Shown here: positions 16,054-24,182 of the stretch, piece after piece
Position numbering within the stretch: the stretch's first letter is position 1
Layout: each line of letters opens with the position of its first letter
NCBI GenBank assembly: GCA_965267405.1
Contig: OZ253954.1
Span: forward strand, 992,001-1,056,000
Direction: 5' to 3'
Length of the DNA stretch: 64,000 nt
Origin: JAPPOI01 sp028818055
Lineage (GTDB): Bacteria > Pseudomonadota > Alphaproteobacteria > Rhodobacterales > Rhodobacteraceae
Made by a program: the position numbers and the translations under genes
The notes under the pieces: generated by a model
Databases searched by the model: none
The model's input: the letters and a program-made list of their open reading frames with translations, nothing else
What the model was told of the DNA's origin: nothing

Positions 16054-17085
16054 TTATCTTGGCAAGAGCGCCCAATAATCGAGATCAAGAAGCACGCCTG
16101 GCTCATATTTGCCTTCGACGGTCTTCAACTTGAATGGTTCGACATCATGACGATGCGCAACCAAACGCAGCCGCAAAGCGCCAACGCTGGAAACATTCGT
16201 TTCGGACTTCTCCAGAACTTCGGACCACGCACAGATCGTATCGCCCGAGAAACACGGCGCAGCATGGGTTCCGGCGTTCAGGCCCACGAGCAACTGTGCA
16301 TTCGCCAAACCGTTGAAGGACAATGCGCGCGCCATTGAAATAACGTGGCCGCCATAGATCAGGCGCTTGCCGTCTTCCCGGTTGGTCGCGTCGAAATGTA
16401 CCTTTGCGGTGTTTTGCCAAAGCCGAGTGGCCATCATGTGCTCGGCTTCTTCGACGGTCACCCGATCAACATGATCAATCTGCTCGCCCACCTCATAGTC
16501 GCCCCAACGGTGTGGTTCACCGGCAAGGTCGAAATCATACTCGTCAAACGTCAGACCGCCCGGCAAAACGAGATCACTCGCAGGAATACTATTGTTCAAC
16601 TCGGGTACGACAGGATCCGGCGCAGATGAGCCTGCGTCGCGCTTACGGACCATGACCCAGCGTACATATTCAAGAACAGGGTCTCCGTCTTGCGCCCAAC
16701 CGGTCGTTCTGACCCAAAGCACGCCCGTCTTGCCGCTGGAGTTTTCCTTGACGCCAATAACTTCGGACGTCGCGGTCAATGTGTCACCGGGCTTGACGGG
16801 GCGAAGCCAACGCCCTTCGGCATAGCCAAGATTTGCGACAGCGTTCAGAGAGATATCAGGAACGGTCTTTCCGAATACCGTGTGGAACGTGATGAGATCA
16901 TCGAACTCATCGCCGCAAAGCCCGCAACTCTTCGCGAATTCGGAAGATGAATGCAGGGCGTGGCGTGCCGGGTAGAGCGAAGTATAAATCCCACGCTCGC
17001 CTCCAGTCAGCGTTCGCGGCACGGAATGCTTGATGATTTCGCCGACCGAGTAATCTTCGAAGAAACGTCCTGGATTGGTCTTCAT
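16054..17085 (-). CDS. mch: Mesaconyl-CoA hydratase (beta-methylmalyl-CoA dehydratase)
   Basis: A 343-residue two-domain MaoC hydratase of the ethylmalonyl-CoA pathway, which hydrates mesaconyl-(C1)-CoA to beta-methylmalyl-CoA. It starts MKTNPGRFFEDYSVGEIIKH. The first hot-dog half includes GGERGIYTSLYPARHALHSS and RPVKPGDTLTATSEVIGVK. The second half includes WGDYEVGEQIDHVDRVTVEE and RLIYGGHVISMARALSFNGL, which has the hydratase His. Length matches the characterised Rhodobacter enzyme (about 343). The ATG at 17085 lies one base after the nnrU stop, and mcl2 is upstream in the same operon. A longer frame to 17160 runs into nnrU and is rejected. Confidence 0.93.
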   Translation of the reverse strand: MKTNPGRFFEDYSVGEIIKHSVPRTLTGGERGIYTSLYPARHALHSSSEFAKSCGLCGDEFDDLITFHTVFGKTVPDISLNAVANLGYAEGRWLRPVKPGDTLTATSEVIGVKENSSGKTGVLWVRTTGWAQDGDPVLEYVRWVMVRKRDAGSSAPDPVVPELNNSIPASDLVLPGGLTFDEYDFDLAGEPHRWGDYEVGEQIDHVDRVTVEEAEHMMATRLWQNTAKVHFDATNREDGKRLIYGGHVISMARALSFNGLANAQLLVGLNAGTHAAPCFSGDTICAWSEVLEKSETNVSSVGALRLRLVAHRHDVEPFKLKTVEGKYEPGVLLDLDYWALLPR

Positions 17086-17086
17086 A

Positions 17087-17650
17087 TCAGGCACCGAACG
17101 GATTGTAGCCAAGCCAACTATGAACGCCGGAAATAACCGCAAAGACGACGATTGTACCAACTATTGCACGAGCTTCATTTTTCAGCGGCCAGTCTTCTTT
17201 CGGTTGCCGTGGATCTTCGGTCACTCGGTTCAAAACGATGACCTCGACAACGGCCCAAATCAACAAGCCTCCAAAAAGGATGAAAGACGCCAGATCCCCG
17301 TTCACCAACAGGTGCGCGACACACCAAAGCTTGAAACCTGTGAGTTGAGGGTGTCGAATTTTTGAGGTGATCCACGTCTGTGTTCCGCTGGCGGCAAATA
17401 GATAAACCGCTAACAACATCAAGATGTTGTTGATGCCCACCAAAGCCGCGTTTCGACCCCACCAAAACGGACCATCGAATGCCTTATACCCAAAAACCAT
17501 CAACACAACCGAAACGATCAGCGTGATTGCGATGACGCCTTTGGACGCGTCACCCATACGGTCTGACAGCGCTTGGCGCCCATCAGGAGCAACCCGCCTA
17601 AACAGGTGCGCAGAAAACCATAACATAAGTCCGAGAATAAGCAGGGTCAT
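17087..17650 (-). CDS. NnrU-family membrane protein
   Basis: A 187-residue inner membrane protein with about five helices, of the NnrU/isoprenylcysteine methyltransferase-like family. Family marks are the N-terminal LILGLMLWFSAHLFRRVAP, FWWGRNAALVGINNILMLLA, the ICMT-like IRHPQLTGFKLWCVAHLLVNGDL and a C-terminal helix near GVHSWLGYNPF. NnrU was first noted beside denitrification genes, but many alphaproteobacteria carry it elsewhere. Here it overlaps mcl2 (ATGA) and sits one base before mch, so it is cotranscribed with two ethylmalonyl-CoA pathway genes. Its biochemical role is unknown. Confidence 0.88.
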   Translation of the reverse strand: MTLLILGLMLWFSAHLFRRVAPDGRQALSDRMGDASKGVIAITLIVSVVLMVFGYKAFDGPFWWGRNAALVGINNILMLLAVYLFAASGTQTWITSKIRHPQLTGFKLWCVAHLLVNGDLASFILFGGLLIWAVVEVIVLNRVTEDPRQPKEDWPLKNEARAIVGTIVVFAVISGVHSWLGYNPFGA

Positions 17651-18501
17651 GCCGCACGCTCGGCAATTGCGTGCGCTTTTGCAAGGGTTTTGCGCGCAGT
17701 TTCAATGTGCAAGTTCTCGACGATACGACCATCAACGACCGCAACACCCTCACCCCGTTTCTGCGCTTGTTCAAAGGCTTCGATTTGCCGTTCGGCCAAT
17801 TCGATTTGCGCATTAGTCGGGGCAAAGATCCGATTTGCGATTGCGACCTGAGCTGGGTGGATCAAAGACTTGCCATCCATTCCAAGTCGCAATCCTTGAT
17901 TACACTCCTCGGTAAGGCCCGCATCGTCCTTGAACGCATTGTACACGCCATCAACGCACAAAATGCCGGCAGCCCGGGCCGCCATCAGACACCTCTGAAG
18001 CGCTGTCATCATGGGCATGCGATCGCCACCGGTTTCGCAGCCAAGGTCTTTCGCCAAATCATTCGTTCCCAAAACGAAGCCTTGCACCGATGGGTGATCC
18101 GCGATCTCAAGGGCGTTAAGTGCACCGCGGGGCGACTCCATCATGCACCAAATGGGCAAACCGGCGAGTGATTGAGCGACGGCATCAACAACTTCAGCAC
18201 CATCGACTTTCGGCACCAGGACAGCATCGCAATCCATCTCTTTGACCGCCGCCAAATCGTCCGCGCCCCATTCGGTATCCTGGCCATTCACGCGGACGAG
18301 TTTATAGCGGCTTCCAAAACCACCTTTGGCAAGTTCTTCAGCCAAGACCTGGCGCGCAGGATCCTTTTCGTCCGGCGCCACAGCATCTTCCAAGTCAAAA
18401 ATGATCGCGTCGCATTCTAATCCACGCGACTTTTCAATTGCACGCTCCCGCGAGCCCGGGATGTAAAGAACTGACCGAAAAAGGGCCGGATCGGCGCTCA
18501 T
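17647..18501 (-). CDS. mcl2: (3S)-malyl-CoA thioesterase, CitE-like
   Basis: A 284-residue CitE/HpcH-type protein that hydrolyses (S)-malyl-CoA to malate and CoA, the last step of acetyl-CoA assimilation via the ethylmalonyl-CoA pathway. It begins FRSVLYIPGSRERAIEKSRG and shows DAIIFDLEDAVAPDEK (metal-binding Asp/Glu), the RVNGQDTEWGADDL Arg loop, CMMESPRGALNALEI and FVLGTNDLAKDLG. These fit Mcl2 rather than Mcl1 lyase, which has a different start and a longer chain. The ATG at 18501 follows GGAGAG; an upstream in-frame ATG at 18561 adds a basic tail. It heads an operon with nnrU and mch. Confidence 0.88.
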   Translation of the reverse strand: MSADPALFRSVLYIPGSRERAIEKSRGLECDAIIFDLEDAVAPDEKDPARQVLAEELAKGGFGSRYKLVRVNGQDTEWGADDLAAVKEMDCDAVLVPKVDGAEVVDAVAQSLAGLPIWCMMESPRGALNALEIADHPSVQGFVLGTNDLAKDLGCETGGDRMPMMTALQRCLMAARAAGILCVDGVYNAFKDDAGLTEECNQGLRLGMDGKSLIHPAQVAIANRIFAPTNAQIELAERQIEAFEQAQKRGEGVAVVDGRIVENLHIETARKTLAKAHAIAERAA

Positions 18502-18722
18502 GATTCTGTCTCTCCGCAATAATGTTGCGCGACTCCTGCCCTTTCGCGCAGCTTTCCGCAAGCCTTTTCGCCGCAGCGCAGCAAGAAGCGTTGCGCCAAA
18601 CGCTGCGCCCGGGCGCGCTGTTAACCAGTTTTTCTGTTCAAGCGGGAAAAGTTTCAGCGGAAGTCGCCCGAAGTTCCGGAAGATAAATACGCTTAATCCA
18701 ACGCCGTCGAAAAGGTCACTAA

Positions 18723-19028
18723 ATGAGAAGTTTCACAAAAATCTTGGCGTTGCTTTGCCTCTCGGGCATTGCCGTGCCAGCCGCTGCCCAGCAAAACTGT
18801 GCTGCCCGCGAGGTCGTACTTGGCCATCTCACAGAAAACTTCGGAGAAAGCCGTCAATCCATCGGGAAGGCACCAGAAGGTCGGGTCGTGGAAGTTTTCG
18901 CTTCTTTGGAGACGGGGACGTGGACGATCACCATCACTTTGCCGGACGGTTTGACATGTTTGGTGGCATCCGGCGAGGCTTTTGAGCATCTGGCCGAAGA
19001 CCTGCAGCCGGCCGGCATTCAAAGTTAA
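18723..19028 (+). CDS. Small exported protein, unknown function
   Basis: A 101-residue protein with a clear Sec signal peptide, MRSFTKILALLCLSGIAVPAAAQQ, and likely cleavage after AAA. The mature part of about 78 residues has two Cys (NCAAREVVLGHL and LTCLVASGEAF) placed to form one disulfide, with the strand pair GRVVEVFAS and GTWTITITLPDGLTCLVASG. Periplasmic proteins of this pattern are common in Rhodobacteraceae but have no named function that I know. It is divergent from mcl2 and ends against the convergent TauE-type gene with three bases overlap. The 221-base gap before it (18502-18722) shows no other gene. Confidence 0.72.
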   Translation: MRSFTKILALLCLSGIAVPAAAQQNCAAREVVLGHLTENFGESRQSIGKAPEGRVVEVFASLETGTWTITITLPDGLTCLVASGEAFEHLAEDLQPAGIQS

Positions 19029-19777
19029 ACGAGGGCATCCCAGATCAGCTTGGTGCCAGTGATGGTCAAAAGCACATAGGTGATCGCAAAAAATGGGCGT
19101 TCTGGGATCAACCGGTGCGCTTTTACGCCCAGCCACGCCCCGAAAAGCGCGGCGGGTATCAGGTAGAAGCCCACCTTTAACAGTTCGACCGAGAAGATCC
19201 CCAGCATGGCGTAGGGCACTGCTTTCACGACATTTATGAAAGCAAATGTAATGACAGTTGTCGCCTGATATGTGGTTTTCGACAGCCCTTTTGCCAACAA
19301 GTATACTGCGATTGGTGGGCCTCCGGCGTGGCTAACGAAACTCGTGAAACCACCGATTGCTCCTGTCAAAACTCCGACAAAGGGTGGGAAAGGCTTTTCA
19401 CTCACTCGGAGTAATTGAGTTGCTCTTGCCAGCTGAAAAGCGACGAAGGCGAGCGAGATAACTCCTAAGAACACTCGCAATATGTCCGGGTTGCTAATGC
19501 GCCAAAACAGCGCGCCAAGAACCACGCCCGGCAGTCCGCCAAGTATCAAAAGCTTGACGTCAGGCGCACTCCATTGCCGCCAATATGGCTTCAGCGTTGC
19601 GGCGTCGATCACAATCAAAATTGGTAGCATCAAGCCCACCGCCAGCGCGGGCTCAATGATCAACGCCATAAGGGGTGCAGCTGCAAAGGCGGCCCCGGAT
19701 CCGAAGCCGCCTTTCGATATTCCGGCGAATATTACGGCAGGGACAGCCAACAGAAAGAATGTCAGGTCTAAAGTCAT
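19025..19777 (-). CDS. TauE/SafE-family anion permease
   Basis: A 250-residue inner membrane permease of the TauE/SafE family with about eight helices in two repeats. The repeat motifs are AGISKGGFGSGAAFAAAPLM near the N-terminus and VGVLTGAIGGFTSFVSHAGGPPIAVYLLAKG in the middle. These proteins export or import sulfite, sulfoacetate or other small organic anions. The substrate here is not shown by the neighbours (a small exported protein and mdh). The ATG start is without a strong ribosome site but matches where relatives begin. Confidence 0.9.
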   Translation of the reverse strand: MTLDLTFFLLAVPAVIFAGISKGGFGSGAAFAAAPLMALIIEPALAVGLMLPILIVIDAATLKPYWRQWSAPDVKLLILGGLPGVVLGALFWRISNPDILRVFLGVISLAFVAFQLARATQLLRVSEKPFPPFVGVLTGAIGGFTSFVSHAGGPPIAVYLLAKGLSKTTYQATTVITFAFINVVKAVPYAMLGIFSVELLKVGFYLIPAALFGAWLGVKAHRLIPERPFFAITYVLLTITGTKLIWDALV

Positions 19778-19927
19778 TTCAGGCGAAGTGCTTCCTCGTT
19801 ACCGCGCCTCTTGGCCTTAACATTCCCAAAACTGTATTCCTCACGTTCTGCCTTGCGCCCGCCAAAGAGTCTGGCTAGGCATCGCCCCCGAAAAGGCTTT
19901 CGCAATCCGGATCGGAGAAACACCCTC

Positions 19928-20893
19928 ATGTCCAGACCCAAAATCGCGCTTATCGGCGCCGGCCAAATTGGTGGCACGCTCGCCCACCTTGCTGCAATCA
20001 AAGAACTTGGCGACGTCGTCCTGTTCGATATCGCCGACGGCACCCCACAAGGTAAAGCGCTTGATATCGCCGAGGCAGGCCCATCCGAGGGCTTTGACGC
20101 GAGTCTCAAGGGCACAACAGACTACGCTGATATCGCAGGCGCTGACGTTTGCATCGTAACCGCGGGCGTTCCGCGCAAACCGGGCATGAGCCGCGACGAC
20201 CTTCTGGGCATCAACTTGAAAGTGATGAAAGCGGTTGGTGAAGGCATCAAGGCAAATGCGCCAAACGCATTCGTTATCTGCATCACCAACCCGTTGGACG
20301 CGATGGTTTGGGCGCTTCGTGAGTATTCAGGCCTACCGCACAACATGGTTTGTGGCATGGCGGGCGTGCTGGACAGCGCGCGCTTCCGTCACTTCCTTTC
20401 CGTCGAATTCGAAGTGTCGATGAAAGACGTGACAGCCTTCGTTCTGGGCGGACATGGCGACACGATGGTGCCATTGACCCGTTATTCGACTGTCGCAGGC
20501 ATCCCATTGCCGGACTTGGTCGACATGGGATGGACGACACAAGAAAAATTGGATGCCATCGTTCAGCGCACACGTGATGGCGGCGCAGAGATCGTTGGTT
20601 TGCTTGGAAACGGTTCAGCCTACTATGCGCCAGCGACAAGCGCGATCGAAATGGCCGAGGCGTTTTTGAAAGACCAAAAGCGCTTGCTGCCTTGCGCGGC
20701 ATACGTTGACGGCGCGCTTGGCTTGAATGGCATGTATGTTGGCGTCCCAACGGTGATCGGCGCAGGCGGCATTGAACGCGTGGTCGACATCAAGCTTTCT
20801 AAAGCCGAGCAGTCGATGTTCGATAAGTCCGTCGATGCTGTGAACGGTTTGGTTGAAGCCTGCAAAGGTATCGACGGCGGCCTTGGTTCGTAG
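19928..20893 (+). CDS. mdh: Malate dehydrogenase (LDH-like type)
   Basis: A 321-residue NAD-dependent malate dehydrogenase of the TCA cycle, of the alphaproteobacterial LDH-like type. It has the Rossmann motif IALIGAGQIGGTLA, the substrate Arg region TAGVPRKPGMSRDDLL, VICITNPLDAMV, and the catalytic His in VLGGHGDTMVPL. The ATG at 19928 follows GGAGAAACACC. The frame extends upstream to 19811, but that segment is unlike Mdh. A strong hairpin terminator lies downstream. In this lineage mdh usually precedes sucCD directly; here two unrelated genes lie between. Confidence 0.97.
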   Translation: MSRPKIALIGAGQIGGTLAHLAAIKELGDVVLFDIADGTPQGKALDIAEAGPSEGFDASLKGTTDYADIAGADVCIVTAGVPRKPGMSRDDLLGINLKVMKAVGEGIKANAPNAFVICITNPLDAMVWALREYSGLPHNMVCGMAGVLDSARFRHFLSVEFEVSMKDVTAFVLGGHGDTMVPLTRYSTVAGIPLPDLVDMGWTTQEKLDAIVQRTRDGGAEIVGLLGNGSAYYAPATSAIEMAEAFLKDQKRLLPCAAYVDGALGLNGMYVGVPTVIGAGGIERVVDIKLSKAEQSMFDKSVDAVNGLVEACKGIDGGLGS

Positions 20894-20918
20894 CGCGAAC
20901 CTAATAGTCTAATTCAAG

Positions 20919-20942
20919 CGGCGCCTACGGGCGCCGTTTTCG
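20919..20942 (+). terminator. Rho-independent terminator after mdh
   Basis: CGGCGCC (20919-20925), loop TACG and GGCGCCG (20930-20936) form a perfect 7-base GC-rich hairpin followed by TTTT. It begins 26 bases after the mdh stop and also lies just past the end of the convergent glycosyltransferase gene, so it may serve both. Confidence 0.85.
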
Positions 20943-20944
20943 AT

Positions 20945-22072
20945 TTAGGCTTCCGAAAACTCTGCTGTGAGAACGCTTCCGTTTATCCGCTCCCCAATGG
21001 TCCTTTCGTCAGGATTTGACCAGGTACCAGAACTTACAAACCCTGCGGACGAAAGAGCCGCCCCGATTGCCGGCAAATCATGCCAACAGTAGCTCACATT
21101 TCGGAACGCCTTGGGATTTTTCGGGAGCCACTCACGCGTAGGCGCTGGCAAAACGGTCGGGCGCTCACCATGGAACGCCGCGATATGATCGATGGGTCCA
21201 TCCAGCCATTGAGCTCGTCTTGGCAAGTAGGCAATCCTTTGGGCGGCGGTTGCGCAGTAAGCGATAAGATGTCCCGGTGAACCATCCGCTACGACGATAT
21301 AGCGTGCAGCCTTATAGCGTGCGATCTGGGTATTGATGTCATGATCCTGAGGATGGAAGATTTCGTATCCATTCTCCTTCAAGGCGGCTTCAATCTCGGG
21401 TTCAGCCAACAAAGCACCAGTTTCGACCGGGAGTTTTGAACGAGATATATAAAGCCGCTCCGGACCCTCAGCCTGCACTTCCCGGCCGAACACGGTCTTT
21501 GCAGTTCGGCGCATTTCTTCAGTCGCAGCTATTCTATCACCCAGCCCAATGGACTGTTCGCCAACAAGAAGATGTTCAACCGTCGCAGCCTCGGTGATGA
21601 CTTGCACACGCCCTTTCATGCCCCAGGCGTCAATAATCGCCTGTTGAAATGGGCGGAGTCCCGGCATGCGGTTTGGGAACTTTGGTACAAACAAAATCCC
21701 ATCTGCTGACTGTTCCAATTGGCTCCATCGCCAAAGTCGAGCGCAGCTTTCGATCAGAAAGTGCCCGAAGTGATCATACAGAGATCCGGCCCAAAGCCAC
21801 GTCCCGGGCAAAATTGCAGCCGCTGCCGTATTGACTTCCGGCGGCTGTGTCAGTGTCGCGCCATGGCGTCTTGTCTCAGCGAGGGAAACGTATTCACCGG
21901 TTCCCGTGATCACGCCCGTTTTCTGTTTGAACCTTGGTCTATCGGGCGGGATGACCATCGCGTTTTTCAACTCCAACACAGTCGAAGTGTCATCTTTGTC
22001 CGGTGTGAAAGCCAATTCAGGTTGCCTGATTAAGTCGTCTTGCTCGGGGCGCAGAGTTGACCGGGGCCACAC
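20945..22072 (-). CDS. Glycosyltransferase family 61 (DUF563) protein
   Basis: A 375-residue protein of the GT61 type, a family of cytosolic glycosyltransferases. Seen are AGSLYDHFGHFLIESCARLWRW (the family's G-x(3)-N/D-H-x2-H-F-L-I block), RLYISRSKLP, and the C-terminal FHPQDHDINTQIARYKAARYIVVADGSPGHL segment that carries the conserved donor-site residues. The start is uncertain. GTG at 22072 gives the longest frame but has no clear ribosome site, and it lies only 39 bases from the divergent methyltransferase start. The pair is inserted between mdh and sucC and may build or decorate a surface glycan. Confidence 0.72.
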   Translation of the reverse strand: MWPRSTLRPEQDDLIRQPELAFTPDKDDTSTVLELKNAMVIPPDRPRFKQKTGVITGTGEYVSLAETRRHGATLTQPPEVNTAAAAILPGTWLWAGSLYDHFGHFLIESCARLWRWSQLEQSADGILFVPKFPNRMPGLRPFQQAIIDAWGMKGRVQVITEAATVEHLLVGEQSIGLGDRIAATEEMRRTAKTVFGREVQAEGPERLYISRSKLPVETGALLAEPEIEAALKENGYEIFHPQDHDINTQIARYKAARYIVVADGSPGHLIAYCATAAQRIAYLPRRAQWLDGPIDHIAAFHGERPTVLPAPTREWLPKNPKAFRNVSYCWHDLPAIGAALSSAGFVSSGTWSNPDERTIGERINGSVLTAEFSEA

Positions 22073-22111
22073 GCGATGTCAAACCAAACAAAAGAACAAT
22101 GGAGCAGGCAC

Positions 22112-22813
22112 ATGTCGGAGCAGGAAACAGACGTCAGAACTTGGCCGGAAGTTTCGGGCATGCGTTACTTGCCGATGCTCGATCAGATGCACGACATTCT
22201 TAAGCCTGATTGGTATCTGGAGGTTGGAACCTTCCGCGGACGAAGCTTGTCCTTATGTCGCGGAAACTTTGTCGCCGTTGATCCCGAGTTCAAACTGAAG
22301 GCGCCGATGATACCTCCCTCGGGTCGCCAGATGCATTTCTTCCAGTTAACAAGTGACGATTTTTTTGCGTCGGATTTTTTGCAGCGAAACGCCCTAACAT
22401 TTCAATTTGCGTTTTTAGATGGGCTGCATCACTACGATGCTCTTCTGCGAGATTTCATCGGCGCTGAGAAAGTGATGACCAAAGACGGGGTTATTGCGCT
22501 TCACGATTGTTGTCCGACACCCGTTGAGATGACCTCGCGCGAAATGAACGGCGATCTCTGGACCGGAGACGTTTGGAAAACGATCAAAGTGCTCAAGACA
22601 TTTCGGCCTGATCTTGAAATCGATGTGACCACTGCGCGTCCTACAGGTTTGGCAATCGTTCGGAACCTTGATCCGGAATCGCGGGTCTTGGAAGAAAAGT
22701 ACGATAGGATCATCGCCGAATTCGATCAGATCAAGTTGGATGCAAGTTCATTGGACGAATACTATGCGTCGTTCGAGGTCTGCACGCCGCGCCATGTTCT
22801 GACGACTTTGTAA
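22112..22813 (+). CDS. Class I SAM-dependent methyltransferase (Methyltransf_24-like)
   Basis: A 233-residue methyltransferase-like protein. The SAM-binding strand is YLEVGTFRGRSLSL, followed by the acidic VAVDPEF strand and FAFLDGLHHYDALLRDFIGA, the typical block of the Methyltransf_24 group with DG-x-H. The ATG at 22112 is preferred to an upstream ATG at 22076 because GGAG lies seven bases before it. The C-terminal third (LASRVLEEKYDRI-like helix and a Tyr-rich end) is not assigned. It is divergent from the GT61 gene, so both probably act on the same glycan or surface product. The acceptor is unknown. Confidence 0.72.
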   Translation: MSEQETDVRTWPEVSGMRYLPMLDQMHDILKPDWYLEVGTFRGRSLSLCRGNFVAVDPEFKLKAPMIPPSGRQMHFFQLTSDDFFASDFLQRNALTFQFAFLDGLHHYDALLRDFIGAEKVMTKDGVIALHDCCPTPVEMTSREMNGDLWTGDVWKTIKVLKTFRPDLEIDVTTARPTGLAIVRNLDPESRVLEEKYDRIIAEFDQIKLDASSLDEYYASFEVCTPRHVLTTL

Positions 22814-22847
22814 CGCCCTTGATTCTTTAGCACAAAGTTCGATTGTC

Positions 22848-22886
22848 ATTTTGTGATCACACAAAATTTTCGTGTGATCACAAAAT
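22848..22886. promoter_or_regulatory. Double palindromic operator candidate upstream of the suc operon
   Basis: ATTTTGTGATCACAC (22848-22862) and GTGTGATCACAAAAT (22872-22886) form a perfect 15-base inverted repeat around a 9-base AT-rich centre. Each arm contains the 10-base palindrome TGTGATCACA, also present upstream of sdhC. The element lies about 105-140 bases before the sucC start. No T-run follows, so an operator is more likely than a terminator. Confidence 0.7.
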
Positions 22887-22988
22887 CATCGATTTAGCGC
22901 TAAATGACATTAATTAACGAAAATCTCATTTCCATTCCCCGGAAACGAGTGTCATTTGATCCTGAATAGCTTTCAGGAGGGCTTCCCG

Positions 22989-24182
22989 TTGAACATCCAC
23001 GAATATCAGGCAAAAGCGCTTTTGCGTGACTACGGGGCCCCGGTCTCGGACGGTCGCGCTGTACTACGCGCGGAAGAAGCCAAAACTGCCGCCGGCGAGA
23101 TGGATGGCCCACTTTGGGTCGTCAAAGCGCAGATCCACGCGGGTGGTCGCGGCAAGGGTACCTTCAAAGAAAGTGACGCGGGCGAAAAAGGCGGCGTTCG
23201 GCTGGCCAAGTCGGTGGAAGAAGCTGCGGATGAAGCCAAGCGCATGCTTGGCAGAACGCTGGTGACCAAACAAACGGGGCCGGCCGGCAAGCAGGTCAAC
23301 CGGATTTATATCGAAGACGGCTCTGGTATCGAGCGCGAGCTCTATCTTGCGCTTCTCGTCGACCGCGGGACATCTCGCGTATCTTACGTCGCTTCGACCG
23401 AAGGCGGCATGGATATTGAAGAAGTTGCCGAGAAGACGCCGGAAAAAATCCTGTCATTCAGCGTTGATCCGGCAACCGGTTATCAGGCCTTCCACGGTCG
23501 GCGGATTGCGTTCGCACTAGAGCTGACCGGGAACCAGATCAAGCAATGCGTCAAGCTCATGGGCACGCTCTACAAGATGTTCCTTGAGAAAGACATGGAG
23601 ATGCTCGAGATCAATCCATTGATTGTGACCGACAAAGGCGATCTGAAGTGTCTTGATGCGAAGATGGGCTTCGACAGCAACGCGGTGTATCGGCACCCAG
23701 ACATCGCCGCCCTGCGCGACGAGACCGAAGAAGACCCGAAAGAACTTGCCGCGTCGAAGTTCGATCTGAACTACATCGCCTTGGACGGTGAAATTGGCTG
23801 CATGGTCAACGGAGCCGGTCTTGCCATGGCAACCATGGACATCATCAAGCTTTACGGGGCCGAGCCTGCCAACTTCCTTGACGTGGGCGGCGGCGCAACG
23901 AAAGAGAAAGTCACCGAAGCCTTCAAGATCATCACCAGCGATCCGAACGTCAAAGGCATCTTGGTCAACATCTTCGGCGGCATCATGCGCTGCGATGTTA
24001 TCGCGGAAGGCGTTGTGGCCGCCGTTAAGGAAGTTGGCCTGCAAGTGCCCCTCGTCGTTCGATTAGAAGGCACAAACGTCGAAGAAGGCAAGCGGATCAT
24101 CAATGAAAGCGACGTTGATTGTATTGCTGCCGACGATCTCCGTGATGGTGCTGAGAAAATCGTGAAGGCTGTGAAGGGGTGA
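22989..24182 (+). CDS. sucC: Succinyl-CoA synthetase beta subunit
   Basis: The 397-residue ATP-grasp beta subunit of the TCA enzyme that converts succinyl-CoA and ADP to succinate and ATP. It reads NIHEYQAKALLRDYGAPVSD at the start, then VKAQIHAGGRGKGTFK, EINPLIVT and the CoA/phosphate-loop FLDVGGGATKEKVTEAF and VNIFGGIMRCDVIAEG. The start codon is TTG at 22989, placed eight bases after a perfect AGGAGG; it gives the usual 397-residue length. An ATG at 22956 would add eleven residues and lies before the ribosome site. The stop overlaps the next gene as GTGA. Confidence 0.97.
   Translation: MNIHEYQAKALLRDYGAPVSDGRAVLRAEEAKTAAGEMDGPLWVVKAQIHAGGRGKGTFKESDAGEKGGVRLAKSVEEAADEAKRMLGRTLVTKQTGPAGKQVNRIYIEDGSGIERELYLALLVDRGTSRVSYVASTEGGMDIEEVAEKTPEKILSFSVDPATGYQAFHGRRIAFALELTGNQIKQCVKLMGTLYKMFLEKDMEMLEINPLIVTDKGDLKCLDAKMGFDSNAVYRHPDIAALRDETEEDPKELAASKFDLNYIALDGEIGCMVNGAGLAMATMDIIKLYGAEPANFLDVGGGATKEKVTEAFKIITSDPNVKGILVNIFGGIMRCDVIAEGVVAAVKEVGLQVPLVVRLEGTNVEEGKRIINESDVDCIAADDLRDGAEKIVKAVKG

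Noticed and set aside
17677..17693. TTTTGCAAGGGTTTTGC as a second PccR-like element
   Set aside because: It lies inside the mcl2 coding end and lacks a full TTTGCAAA copy.
22076..22111. Upstream ATG for the methyltransferase gene
   Set aside because: It has no ribosome site and would nearly touch the divergent GT61 start; the ATG at 22112 has GGAG at good distance.
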